A stretch of DNA of 64,000 nucleotides from Seriola aureovittata (Eukaryota; Chordata; Actinopteri; Carangiformes; Carangidae): contig NC_079384.1 in the NCBI RefSeq assembly GCF_021018895.1, positions 16,011,140 through 16,075,139 on the forward strand. Reading direction: 5' to 3'. The position numbers and the translations under genes are program-made. The notes beneath the pieces are model-generated. The model was not told the DNA's origin. It ran no database searches and saw nothing but the letters and a program-made list of their open reading frames with translations. Below, piece by piece: positions 24,501 to 30,978 of this stretch. Each line of letters begins with the position of its first letter. The first letter of the stretch is position 1.

Positions 24501-25394
24501 CTGCAGTAATTAAATGCATCACGCTTATATGGGTAAAACCTGACCACACCTAAATTTACTTGTAATGCAGTCAGTAATATTGCATGACATCCTTACCTGT
24601 TGAATGGGAAGTGCATCTGTAGAAGGAGTGGCCTCTGCAGTTTGATTCAAACTCCGCTGCTGCTGTGACGCTGATGTGTCGTTTGAAGCAACCGGATCAG
24701 ACAGCTTAGAAAATGTTTCAACTTCTGGGAGGTGTAGCTCTGGGATGGTGTCATATATGGGGGAACTAGGGGGTGTAGGGAAGGTCATGTCCTCATCATC
24801 CACAAAAAACTGTGGTTGTTCTACTTTGTCATCCTGCAGCGAGATTTTTGGCTTTTGTTGTCCTTTCCCAACCTTCACCACAAGCTGAGGTTTTGCGTAC
24901 ACTTGCAGGTTGTCAGTTTCCACAGGTGCTGAGGTAAATGAAAAGCTTCCTGCTGGATTGTGCGTCTCTGTGTGATCTGTATGTGTAGGCGCGAAACTGC
25001 TGGTGGACTGTTCTCCCTTCTGAGTCTCACATAGCTTCACATCTGGCAGGTTCTGGCAGGAACCAAAAGTAGAGAGCCGGTGTGCGTCTCTTGGAGCATC
25101 CTGAGACGTCGCTTTACACGGTGTTACACCTACAGTACCCACCGGCTTACTGTTAGTCACACGCCCAGTTGACTCCAGCTCATTAGCACCAGGAGAGTCT
25201 CCAGTATGTGATGGCAGCTCCTTCACATACTGCGCAGGGATATAAAAGGGCCTGGTGTGCTGGTCTTTGCGGACGTGCCACCAGTGGTCGTTGGTCTTGG
25301 AGACCAGGATGTAGCTTTCATTAGGCTTGATGGACACGAGGTGACCGTCCTTCGCCGTGTACTCAAACTCGTACTGCACTGACACGAGCTCCAT
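2354..25394 (-). CDS. arhgap27: arhgap27: Rho GTPase-activating protein, SH3-WW-WW-WW-PH-RhoGAP, 17 coding exons
   Basis: Exons in transcript order: 24597-25394, 13568-14041, 12328-12567, 11182-11262, 10424-10546, 9073-9159, 7470-7537, 7206-7293, 6651-6752, 5588-5686, 4718-4823, 4420-4554, 3376-3474, 3197-3274, 2899-3030, 2632-2737, 2354-2531. They sum to 2994 nt (997 residues plus TAA); all junctions have AG/GT and matching phase. Domains: SH3 about 4-60, WW about 307-336, 374-401 and 505-531, PH about 604-718, RhoGAP from about 803 to near the end, with the arginine finger at R842 in GLYRVSGN. The family (ARHGAP9/12/15/27) stimulates GTP hydrolysis by Rac/Cdc42-type GTPases; ARHGAP27 (CAMGAP1) acts in clathrin-mediated endocytosis. 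SH3 plus three WW domains favours ARHGAP27 over ARHGAP12 (two WW). It is longer than human (about 890), mainly from linker in the first exon. Confidence 0.94.
3065..3081 (+). promoter_or_regulatory. CTCF-like motif in arhgap27 intron
   Basis: ACACAGCAGGGGGCGCC closely matches the vertebrate CTCF core (CCASYAGRKGGCRS), with only the first core position off. Binding is not demonstrated. Confidence 0.4.
4071..4086 (+). repeat. Poly-C tract
   Basis: Sixteen consecutive C in the intron between arhgap27 exons 13 and 12; a G-run on the transcribed-RNA strand. Confidence 0.9.
5309..5319 (+). promoter_or_regulatory. CTCF-like motif in arhgap27 intron
   Basis: CCAGCAGGGGG followed by A: 11 of 12 core positions of the CTCF consensus, same orientation as the site at 3065. 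Confidence 0.3.
5588..10546 (-). CDS. arhgap27: arhgap27 coding exons 5-10: linker and PH domain
   Basis: Exon 5 (10424-10546) and exon 6 (9073-9159, with HRRNTSDYSSDSSS) encode a Ser-rich linker, residues 532-601. The PH domain is split over exon 7 (7470-7537), exon 8 (7206-7293), exon 9 (6651-6752) and exon 10 (5588-5686). It reads from EKAGILNKTKV through KNWAQTWTVLHGGVLTFHKD, then IGWASKDKSSKKNVLE, and ends with INDWHKVLMDTI, where the invariant C-terminal-helix Trp is present. PH domains of this family bind phosphoinositides and help membrane targeting. Exon 7 must use the second of two tandem donors to reconstitute KKVRKNW; the first one, five bases earlier, would shift the frame. Confidence 0.9.
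5840..6010 (+). repeat. Dispersed fish repeat fragment
   Basis: Contains 'attgaatggattgctgtgaa', 'gacattcatg' and 'ttagcgccatt' segments. I recognise these from a widespread teleost nonautonomous element whose consensus has 'gacattcatggtccccag' and 'tagcgccacc'. A second fragment with the 'attcatggtccccaaa' part lies at about 11790-11880. Confidence 0.45.
6062..6540 (+). mobile_element. MITE with terminal inverted repeats
   Basis: The left end ATTTAAAGGTCCCATATTGT and the right end (reverse complement TTTAGAGATCCCATATTTTA) form imperfect inverted repeats of about 20 bp enclosing about 480 bp with no transposase. It sits in the intron between arhgap27 exons 9 and 10, ending 110 bp from exon 9. 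A nonautonomous DNA transposon; the superfamily is uncertain. Confidence 0.65.
7973..8031 (+). repeat. (TG)n microsatellite
   Basis: About 59 bp of nearly perfect TG with one C interruption, in an arhgap27 intron. Confidence 0.95.
9586..9916 (+). mobile_element. Degenerate nonautonomous DNA transposon with inverted ends
   Basis: The left end AGTATGTAGACACCT pairs with the right end AGGTGTCCACATACGT as an imperfect inverted repeat. The interior includes 'gaatgggagcaggtccctgc' and 'ccaataagttttggaat', segments I recognise from a common fish DNA-transposon family whose end reads 'ggtgtccacatacttttggc'. No intact coding sequence. A related end is present near 60790. Confidence 0.6.
10361..10421 (+). 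repeat. (TG)n microsatellite abutting arhgap27 exon 5 donor
   Basis: About 60 bp of TG with one phase slip. On the gene's strand it reads (CA)n and begins immediately at the GT of the intron, GTACACACAC. Confidence 0.95.
11182..12567 (-). CDS. arhgap27: arhgap27 coding exons 3-4: linker and third WW domain
   Basis: Exon 3 (12328-12567, residues 425-504) begins PPLPEEDYPSGDYP and ends EHSPDQ. Exon 4 (11182-11262, residues 505-531) is WIKSMDDRGQTYYYLRDGSK followed by SQWNLPE. The third WW domain is completed by exon 4: Trp 505, the YYY block and Trp 527. It closes LPE rather than with the usual Pro, as I recall for the equivalent ARHGAP12 domain. Exon 3 starts at the CCCCCAG acceptor, because only that choice joins the phase-0 end of exon 2 and excludes the (TG)n-encoded VCVCV residues upstream. 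Confidence 0.88.
11985..12195 (-). mobile_element. tRNA-derived SINE
   Basis: On the minus strand there is an A-box-like GTGGTCTAAGC (12174-12164) and a perfect B box GGTTCGAATCCC (12118-12107). The tail TCAAATAAAGGCATAAAAAAAG is typical of a teleost tRNA-derived SINE. Same orientation as the host gene arhgap27, inside the intron between exons 4 and 3. Confidence 0.75.
12604..12640 (+). repeat. (CA)n microsatellite just upstream of arhgap27 exon 3
   Basis: CA array with two T interruptions. It lies about 37 bp upstream of the exon 3 acceptor on the minus strand, where it reads (UG)n in the pre-mRNA. Confidence 0.9.
13568..14041 (-). CDS. arhgap27: arhgap27 coding exon 2: first and second WW domains
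   Basis: Residues 267-424, phase 0 at both ends. It opens with VENESPRSAVYVN, a conserved linker of the family. WW1 runs from GWEVHTDQESG through TTWDNP (Trp at 308 and about 331). WW2 runs from DWEQLVDETSG through TSWEPP (Trp at 375 and 398). Both have the two spaced tryptophans, the central aromatic block (YYYH, YFYN) and the closing proline of functional WW domains, which bind proline-rich ligands. The linker between them is Pro/Ser-rich. Confidence 0.93.
14872..14937 (-). CDS. arhgap27: Candidate alternative first exon of arhgap27 (SH3-less isoform)
   Basis: ATG at 14937 opens 22 codons (MTELSRSRSTDPGVLTVRKG, then SQ) that run exactly to a consensus donor CAG|GTGAGA in phase 0. This matches the phase-0 acceptor of the WW exon at 14041. 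The product would be 753 residues, lacking SH3 but keeping WW, PH and RhoGAP. Using the same sequence as an internal exon (acceptor ATGACAG) would give 59 nt and break the frame, so a first exon is the better reading. A TATA-like box lies about 85 bases upstream. SH3-less isoforms of this family are known in mammals. I inferred this exon from sequence; transcript evidence is needed. Confidence 0.55.
15021..15030 (-). promoter_or_regulatory. TATA-like box of alternative arhgap27 promoter
   Basis: TTAAATATAG on the minus strand, placed so that transcription would start near 14995-15000, leaving about 60 bases of 5'UTR before the ATG at 14937. The assignment depends on the alternative first exon being real. 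Confidence 0.35.
15120..16060. repeat. Fish dispersed repeat of 'shoulder' type split by a SINE
   Basis: 15140-15230 ('tactttgagtatttcaactt', 'tatgctacttta', 'ctactctttactacgctacattt') and parts of 15770-16050 resemble the common teleost repeat with 'actttatgctactttatact' and 'ctactccactacattt' segments. The SINE at 15264-15475 interrupts it. More fragments of the same family appear at 16565-16880, 22975-23420, 42995-43420 and 46420-46900. Confidence 0.45.
15264..15475 (+). mobile_element. tRNA-derived SINE
   Basis: tRNA-like head with GGCTCAGGAGGTCGAGCAGG (A-box region) and a B-box-like GGTTTGATTCCC (15318-15329). It is followed by the signature 'tgtccttgggcaagatactg' and 'gcactttgagtggtcaagaa', ending 'tgcaatccatttacc'. 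This matches a very common teleost SINE as I recall it. Antisense to arhgap27. Confidence 0.75.
16309..16331 (+). repeat. (CA)n microsatellite
   Basis: Eleven CA units in the large arhgap27 intron. Confidence 0.9.
18019..18088 (+). repeat. (GA)n array
   Basis: About 70 bp of GA with one GG interruption. Polypurine/polypyrimidine mirror sequence with triplex-forming potential; a (TG)n array follows at 18234. Confidence 0.95.
18234..18284 (+). repeat. (TG)n microsatellite
   Basis: About 50 bp of TG, 145 bp after the GA array. Confidence 0.95.
19361..19391 (+). repeat. C-rich tract
   Basis: Runs of C separated by single A; an i-motif/G-quadruplex-capable composition on the two strands. Confidence 0.85.
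21515..21577 (+). repeat. (AC)n microsatellite
   Basis: About 31 uninterrupted AC units. Confidence 0.97.
22035..22310 (-). promoter_or_regulatory. CpG-rich island with splice donor: candidate noncoding first exon of arhgap27
   Basis: An isolated CpG-dense stretch (about 22105-22260, with GACGCGAGG, GTTCGCCACGAC and GTCCGCGGTGCCG) in otherwise AT-rich sequence. On the minus strand it runs into TTTCAG|GTAAGT, a perfect 5' splice site (exon end 22035). A minus-strand frame is open through it, but it reaches the donor in phase 1 and cannot join the phase-0 WW exon in frame, so a 5'UTR exon is more likely than coding. It lies inside the 10.5-kb intron between the SH3 and WW exons. A plus-strand promoter remains possible. 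Confidence 0.4.
22359..22376 (+). repeat. Poly-C tract next to the 22.2 kb CpG island
   Basis: Eighteen consecutive C followed by T, 50 bp from the CpG-rich candidate exon. Confidence 0.9.
24114..24127 (-). promoter_or_regulatory. CTCF-like motif near arhgap27 SH3 exon
   Basis: On the minus strand CCAGGAGAGGGCGC, one core mismatch from the CTCF consensus. Confidence 0.35.
24597..25394 (-). CDS. arhgap27: arhgap27 coding exon 1: SH3 domain and long linker
   Basis: Residues 1-266. The start is ATG at 25394-25392, opening MELVSVQYEFEYTAKDG. The open frame extends upstream to 25511, but an acceptor (ctatttgcag, exon from 25437) cuts it and the family begins at this Met. SH3 hallmarks are the ALYDY-like YEFEY, the WW pair before HVR, and the FYIPAQYV end. 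After residue 60 comes about 200 residues of low-complexity, Ser/Thr/Pro-rich linker; TFPTPPSSPIYDTIPE contains possible proline-directed phosphorylation sites and a YDTIPE tyrosine motif. The exon ends in phase 0 at GTAAGG. The next coding exon is about 10.5 kb away, an unusually long intron for this gene. Confidence 0.92.
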
Positions 25395-25414
25395 GCTCCA
25401 CGGTGGCCTCTGCG

Positions 25415-25432
25415 TTATTGTGCAAACATCAT
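25415..25432 (-). promoter_or_regulatory. Short upstream ORF in arhgap27 5'UTR
   Basis: A five-codon ORF (MMFAQ, then TAA) just after the 3' splice site of the first coding exon, ending 20 bases before the main ATG. It would be present in any transcript using the 25437 acceptor. An effect on translation is inference. Confidence 0.4.
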
Positions 25433-25574
25433 GGAGCTGCAAATAGAGGAAACGTGAAGGTGTTGTGGCTTTCACCAAATAGCTGTTACAAATGTCAGAG
25501 TTCATTAGCACACACTTTCACATCTGTAGAAAGATGTCAAGATGATGCACCTTGGCCCTTTAAGGTTTGTTAGT

Positions 25575-26245
25575 GTCATGGATGGATTATGAGACAACAT
25601 ACCACCCTTCTTATATAGGAGCACACAGCAGAGACACAGAGTTTTGTGTCTCTTTGTTGTTGTTCTGTGTCTTTTCTAGTCACTTTGTGTCCTTTGTTGT
25701 GGTTTTAGTTACATTTTGTGTCTCTTTGCTGTCATTTGGTGACATTGTATGTCTTTTAGTTGTAATTTTGCATCTCTCTGGTGTCTTCCTGTGTCTTTGT
25801 AGTTGTTTCTTGCAGTGGTTCTCAGACTTTTTCACATCAAGGACCCTTAATCTGATGCAAATTAGATCACAGACCCCCATTTGATAAGATTTTGTCCCAG
25901 GGTGCGCCATCTAACAAGATTTTTGCTTTTAGATGTTTTATTACAGAAAGTTTTTGAAACTCACGACCAAAATAGTCTCACATTCTGTCATTGTGTTACA
26001 TATGGATGGAATTATAATGGAAATAAATTATTCAGCTTTTTGCTGAGGACTACCTGAAACCCCTTCAAGGACCCCTGGGGGTTCACGGACCCCACTCTGA
26101 GAAGCACAAGTTTAGTGTCTATATGTATCATTTTGTCTTTGTAGACATTTCGTGTCCATTTGTAGCAGTTTTGCATAATTTTCTGTGTTTGTGTTGTTGC
26201 TGTTTTGTGTCTCTCAATTGTTCAATTGACTTTCCAACAAGAAAT
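25575..26245 (+). repeat. Dispersed repeat with internal 'TTTTGTGTCTCTTTGT' units, copy A
   Basis: Starts 'tggatggattatgagacaac', continues with several imperfect units of about 20-24 bp like TTTTGTGTCTCTTTG plus TTGTCAT, and ends near 'ttgactttccaacaagaaat'. Copies with the same borders and units lie at 38870-39105 and 58700-59215. A hAT-like element splits this copy. Confidence 0.65.
25813..26107 (+). mobile_element. hAT-like nonautonomous element nested in the repeat
   Basis: The left end CAGTGGTTCTCAGACTTTTT and the right end, reverse complement GTGCTTCTCAGAGTGGGGT, are imperfect inverted repeats of the CAGTGGTTCTCA class typical of hAT elements. The 8-bp flanks gtttcttg and gtttagtg agree at 6 of 8 positions, a possible decayed target duplication. 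About 295 bp, no coding capacity. Confidence 0.6.
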
Positions 26246-27900
26246 GTGAACAGTGACAGCCTGGGTCAGTGCGACCCGGCCGGCTTGTCGGGTAATTAAT
26301 CCATCTAAGGTAAGAGGTTGACCTTATTGAGAGAATGCTCATTTATAGGAAAGGTTGGTAGTTGAATATGAACAAAAGGGTGGCAGATGTTAAAAAAAAC
26401 AAAAAAACTATTTCTGTGCACAGGAATAGACAGGAAGTTGCTTCCATTTGCTGCAAAGCAACTTTAACATAAACTTACCAACCACTAGTGCAGCAGACTG
26501 AAAATTACTCAGCCACAAAACAGGAAGCCTGCACCAACCTTAACTCATCGTCAGAGTCCCACGTCACTTTGTAATCTCAGTTTGCCTTATCAGGTTGTGT
26601 TTAAGTTATGAAGCATTCAAAGTATTTACAGCTGTTTGTTGTCTCATAAAGCACATTTATGTATATGATAATCACACAACAGGATGTTGTGGTTAGCAGC
26701 TATTTCAAATCCAAAGAGTACAATTCTGTGTTTTTGTTGTAGCCATTTTGTTAAATTTTAACATTTACATTTTATTTTTAACAGGTGTGATTGAATGTTT
26801 ATTGTATAATCCATCAAAAAAGCGAAAAAGAACAAAATGAAAAATAATACATAATAAAACCATAATCTTGTTGAATTTGAGTTAAACTTGAATATCAATA
26901 AACTAAAGTGCAAGTCAGGACAACTCATCTGAATACACTTTTAAAACAGACTAAGCAACAACAATAAGAATCACATCCTTAAATTTCACATCCTGAGGCT
27001 TCAGTGTGGAGTAATAATTTTTCTACTTGCCTGATTGTGTTTCCCAAAATCGTCCCGTAATTGGCCGTCCCTCAAACAGAGCTGAAGCAGTTGTGTTATG
27101 TAGAGAGCCGGAGTCGCACGGCTCAGACTGCTGCCTGCATGTATTGTTTCTGCTCGCCTGCCTCTCTCTCTCTCTTATTTCCTGTTCTGTGCGAATGTGT
27201 GCGTCTCTGCTGAAGGAGGTGACCACTGAGAGATTACAGCACTAAAGCCACGAGAAATGGGAAGTCTGACTATAACCAAACTTCCCAGTGTGTTCTTTAA
27301 ACCTATGAATTCTTTTTGTGGCATCTCACGGACAGAGGGTGGACCGGAAAGAGTGGTATGAAGATGACTCATTTTCATATTACAACATGGAAATGCTAAA
27401 AATGTAAAAGACTTATCACATACATTTTTGATTAAGACTAAGTTAACTACAATGATAACATTAATGTAGATATTTAGTAATTATTTGTATTTTTCAGACA
27501 GATTATAGGCAGAGAAAAACGAATATAATATAATAAAATTATGACTGGAAAACAACATCTAATATTAAATGTCAAGGAAACACAAGGATTTATCAGTTTG
27601 TATTTATATGTGTAGTTATCACTCTCGCTCTCTCCAGCTGCTTTACACCCCCTGCTGGAATTTCAAGTCAAATACAATCCACCATGTGTTCTCGAAGAGA
27701 AACTCTAGAAATACATGTAGTGTATGTTGACACAGTATCAGGAATATAACTCCAGACGTAACTCGTAAATGTTTTTGAACATCTTTTATTAGAGATTTGT
27801 ACTGGGATGAGAAATAATAATACTAATATATATTTGAATATAACCAGAATTACATGTCAAAAACAATGAAGGCTGTGAAAACTTACATATCAAAATATGA
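26246..27900. other. Intergenic or 5' intronic sequence upstream of arhgap27
   Basis: AT-rich sequence without recognisable exons. A CpG-bearing patch with a (CT)n run lies near 27040-27230, and a CTCF-like motif at 27648. Confidence 0.4.
27648..27658 (-). promoter_or_regulatory. CTCF-like motif upstream of arhgap27
   Basis: On the minus strand CCAGCAGGGGG followed by T; 11 of 12 core positions match. Confidence 0.3.
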
Positions 27901-27917
27901 ATATATATAAATATACA

Positions 27918-28200
27918 ATACAGTGAAAAAGTTTTAGGCACTTGTTTAGATTCTTATCCATCACAGAGGCATGCCATTCATTCTGCAGCACGACAAGGAG
28001 CCCAAACACACATCCAGAGTCATACTGAACTATCTACAGTGACAGGAAGAACAAGGAGTCATTCAACAGATGGTCTGGCCCCCACAGAGCCCTGATCTCA
28101 GCACCATGGAGTCAGTCTGGGATTATATGAAGGGACAGAAGACACTGAGACAGAATAAATCCACAGAAGAACAAGATGGTCCGAACAGCCTACCTACCAG
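27918..28200 (+). pseudogene. Tc1-like transposase C-terminal relic
   Basis: One frame reads LQHDKEPKHTSRVILNYLQ, then an in-frame TGA, then on through VWPPQSPDLSTMESVWDYMK. The blocks DK.PKHTS and WPPQSPDL..ESVWD are the catalytic-core and C-terminal hallmarks of Tc1/mariner DDE transposases, including the last acidic residue region. The N-terminal two thirds are missing and the frame is broken, so it is dead. Confidence 0.75.
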
Positions 28201-28779
28201 GTAATATTGTGCACATGTACTAAAAATAAGGGGCTGTTACAACAATTATTTATTTGATTTGGTGGTTTTTGTTTTTATCAATAAAAAGCATTCATGTCAT
28301 TACTTTAGAAAGCATTCCCACTTTTCTTTGTGTGCCTATATAGTAAAGTACCATAAAGTTCTAGCAATGTGTAGCGTAGTCTGTATAAATATTATCATGA
28401 CTTCATACCTGCACTTTCGGAAATTTAGTAATTATCTATTCAGTTTTATTTTTATACAAGAAAGGAAGCCCCGCACGAGGCAGGGCATCAAAAAATTAGT
28501 TTGAACTCATATTGTTCCTCTCCACGGAAATCTTTAGTAAAAGGCGAAAGATTTATACGATCTGAAGAGAAACATGAGTGTACTGCCTGATTGTAGAAAA
28601 CTTGGAGGTAGTGATCCGCCGTCATACACCCTACAGTGACGGTGGCACTGCGCCGGTACAATTAGTCGTTTGCACTGTGTATAAACTACTTATGTAAATA
28701 CACGATCCAAATGTTAATCATTTAGATAAAGTGTTTTTTGTTTGTTTGTTTTTAATACAAACGATACATTTAACAAGCA

Positions 28780-29130
28780 ATGTGAAAGGTTGCGCGCGGT
28801 GCATGACGGGTAAGGGATATGTTGCTCACGGTTACATACCACACGTGGGGAGCTCGTTTAGCCCTCGAATTTACCAAAAACAAACTTTCAAACAAATTAT
28901 TAACACGCTTACCTGTGAAATAAAAAAAGAATGCAGTATATGATCAAGATTTGATTAAATGATGGATATGGACACCACACGCATGCGCTTTACTGCCACA
29001 GGGAGTAAAAGCGAGAGAATTACCTCCTGCTACTTCCGCTCTCGCAAGAAGCGTCAGAGTTGGTTGGGCTACAGTCGTCGTGAAACACTAAATAACTCTT
29101 GCTCAATAATCAAACGAGCAAGATGGATGA
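28780..29130 (-). promoter_or_regulatory. Promoter-like island, candidate main arhgap27 promoter and first exon
   Basis: CpG-containing sequence with an NRF1-type GCATGCGC (28981-28988), an ETS-type GCGGAAGT on the minus strand (about 29031-29040) and a YY1-type CAAGATGG (about 29119-29126, plus strand). On the minus strand, candidate donors follow: GGAG|GTAATT (exon end 29024) and CACAG|GTAAGC (exon end 28915). Either could feed the 25437 acceptor of the arhgap27 SH3 exon. The site combination is typical of TATA-less housekeeping promoters, often bidirectional. On the plus strand the YY1-like site overlaps an ATG opening MDEDEVSTCTSVTLNN, which I do not recognise. Confidence 0.35.
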
Positions 29131-30341
29131 AGATGAAGTTTCCACATGTACTTCTGTTACACTAAATAATCGACATATTTATAACTTTTATCTTATTTTG
29201 TCTCCCTTTCTTGAAAAACATTTGCTAACCTTCTCTTATCACTTCCAGCCTCTAAAAGATCCTACAAATTTAAGTTGCTGACGGATAACCACTTTTAAGG
29301 TGAACTTTGGAGAGCCCAGGTGTTTTGTGTGTCAAGTGTTTTTAAAAAAACAAAAAAAAACAAACAACAAATACTTTCTGATAAAGACCTAATAAGTCAT
29401 TACCTGATGAGGCCTTGTCTTGAGTCAAAATCATGCGTCTGAGGAATTCAGTATTTAAATTTTAGGCTTATGCTCTGCATGTTGCAGAATTACAGTTCAT
29501 TAACTATGACATAGTGAATCTGCAGCCGGGTAGTATTTCAGCACAGAAAAACATGTTGCACAGCAAGTGTTGAGAATGAGGAGTTTAATTGGGCCCCTGA
29601 GGCACATTTTTGCCCTTAGCAGTGCAATCTGGCCATGGCTCTGTGTGTACAACCCAGGCTGGGCAGAGGGTTGTGATTCTGTGGGACCCAGGTAACAATA
29701 ATCCTAGGACACTGCTGAACAGTAGTTGACATCTTAGAGACAAAATATGACTGCAATAAAATCAGACGGATCATACCAGTTTCTCTAGCTCTTAAAATAA
29801 AGGAATGCTTTCAGGGATGTTCCCAACATAACTGACCCAGATATGGCAGGCCTGTAAATGTCCTTAACATACACAAAAAAATGTTGGTTTGTATTTTCCC
29901 AGAAATAAGGCTACTCAACTGAAACAGCAAATGGTTTGGTGCCTTATACACTGATCGTGAATGATAGCTACAAGTTTCAGGATCAAGACTTCCATAGTGG
30001 ACTTCTGTTTTCACTTCCTGAGTAAGTAGCAGAAAGATTTCACACATACAGATGGTCCAAACGTTTCACATTTCAGTTTTATGACCCAGTTTAGAAACGT
30101 TTCAGTTCGTCTTGTACAGGTGTCATGGCACAGCAGAGTTTGTCTGACTTTCAACACAGATGAGGTTTATTTGTGGAAATGTCACACATTCTTTGTGTAA
30201 TCTGAAAAATTACAAAACTGAACTGTCAATATGGTTACTGATATAAATTACTTATTCCAATTTGTATTACTACAATACATTAAGTATGTCACAATCAGAA
30301 TGTTAGAAGTACAACAGACAAATGGCAGTTTTGTGCAAAAA

Positions 30342-30361
30342 CATCATCATCATCATCATCA
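30342..30361 (+). repeat. (ATC)n microsatellite
   Basis: Six to seven ATC units downstream of the mfsd13a distal polyadenylation signal. Confidence 0.85.
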
Positions 30362-30507
30362 ATACTGGACGTATCAGAAAATACAGTTGTCAACATCAGA
30401 CTGGCAGGGCATTCTGTGTAAATGTAAAGAAACAGTAAAATAATTAATCGGCTCTGAAGTGCAGGATCCATGCAGTATCAACAACACTCTGAACACATTA
30501 ATGCAAT

Positions 30508-30513
30508 TTTATT
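30508..30513 (-). terminator. Distal polyadenylation signal candidate of mfsd13a
   Basis: AATAAA on the minus strand about 470 bases after the mfsd13a stop; it would give a more usual 3'UTR length. Confidence 0.35.
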
Positions 30514-30968
30514 CAATTTTCCTCATCCTGTTAATAACATTAAAATCAGAACAGTAGCTCTGTGGTAAACCTCCTGATGTTACTCAGATTGTAGGCCAGA
30601 ATTATGCTTTACAAACCATTTTGAAGAGGGCACTCTATCTTTGGCCTGCACCATGAAAACTTTTCGCCTTGGTCCTTCTACATCCAAAGAATTGATTGGT
30701 TCTACTTTATCTTTTGGTCATCTGTTCAAATATAAATATAGGTCAATATTTTAATATAAAAAATAAGGCAATATTCGTTTTTTAAAATGTTTCCCTTTCC
30801 TTCCAGAGGGATTTCTCATCCCACTGTGCATTTTTCACCATTCACAAAACCACATTGTTGTGTAGTGGTTCACACCAGGCTGTGCTTATCTGCTTCATCT
30901 CCAAAGTTATTATCAAAGGGACTGTAAAACTGATTATTTAAAAGTGTCTGTGTGCAGCTTCACCCAGC

Positions 30969-30974
30969 TTTATT
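30969..30974 (-). terminator. Proximal polyadenylation signal of mfsd13a
   Basis: AATAAA on the minus strand, four bases after the mfsd13a TGA (30981-30979). If used, the 3'UTR would be only about 20-30 bases. A second AATAAA lies at 30513-30508. Confidence 0.4.
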
Positions 30975-30978
30975 CAGT

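Larger units (their letters stand above)
14938..24596. other. Large arhgap27 intron (SH3 exon to WW exon)
   Basis: About 10.5 kb between coding exons 1 and 2. It holds the alternative first exon and its promoter, the 22.2-kb CpG island, one SINE, dispersed repeats, and GA, TG and AC arrays. I see no further coding exon: open frames here are short and match nothing I recognise. Confidence 0.6.

Noticed and set aside
25567..25884. 105-codon plus-strand open frame rich in Val, Phe and Leu
   Set aside because: Translation of the TTTTGTGTCTCTTTGT repeat; similar frames occur in the other copies (38836, 58861).
27023..27250. CpG-bearing patch with a CT run, considered as the arhgap27 main promoter
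   Set aside because: The best minus-strand donor is a nonconsensus GCAAGT/GTAGAA. The island at 28.8-29.1 kb has better motifs and donors. Not excluded, but unsupported.
29443..29452. GGAATTCAGT, matching part of the miR-146 reverse complement, considered because human MIR146B lies near MFSD13A
   Set aside because: Only ten bases match; the seed side (GAGAACT) is absent and I see no hairpin partner.
29640..29700. Possible plus-strand exon between gcccttag and CCCAG|GTAACA
   Set aside because: All frames contain stops or lack similarity, and the block resembles a dispersed 'gcccctgaggcac' repeat.
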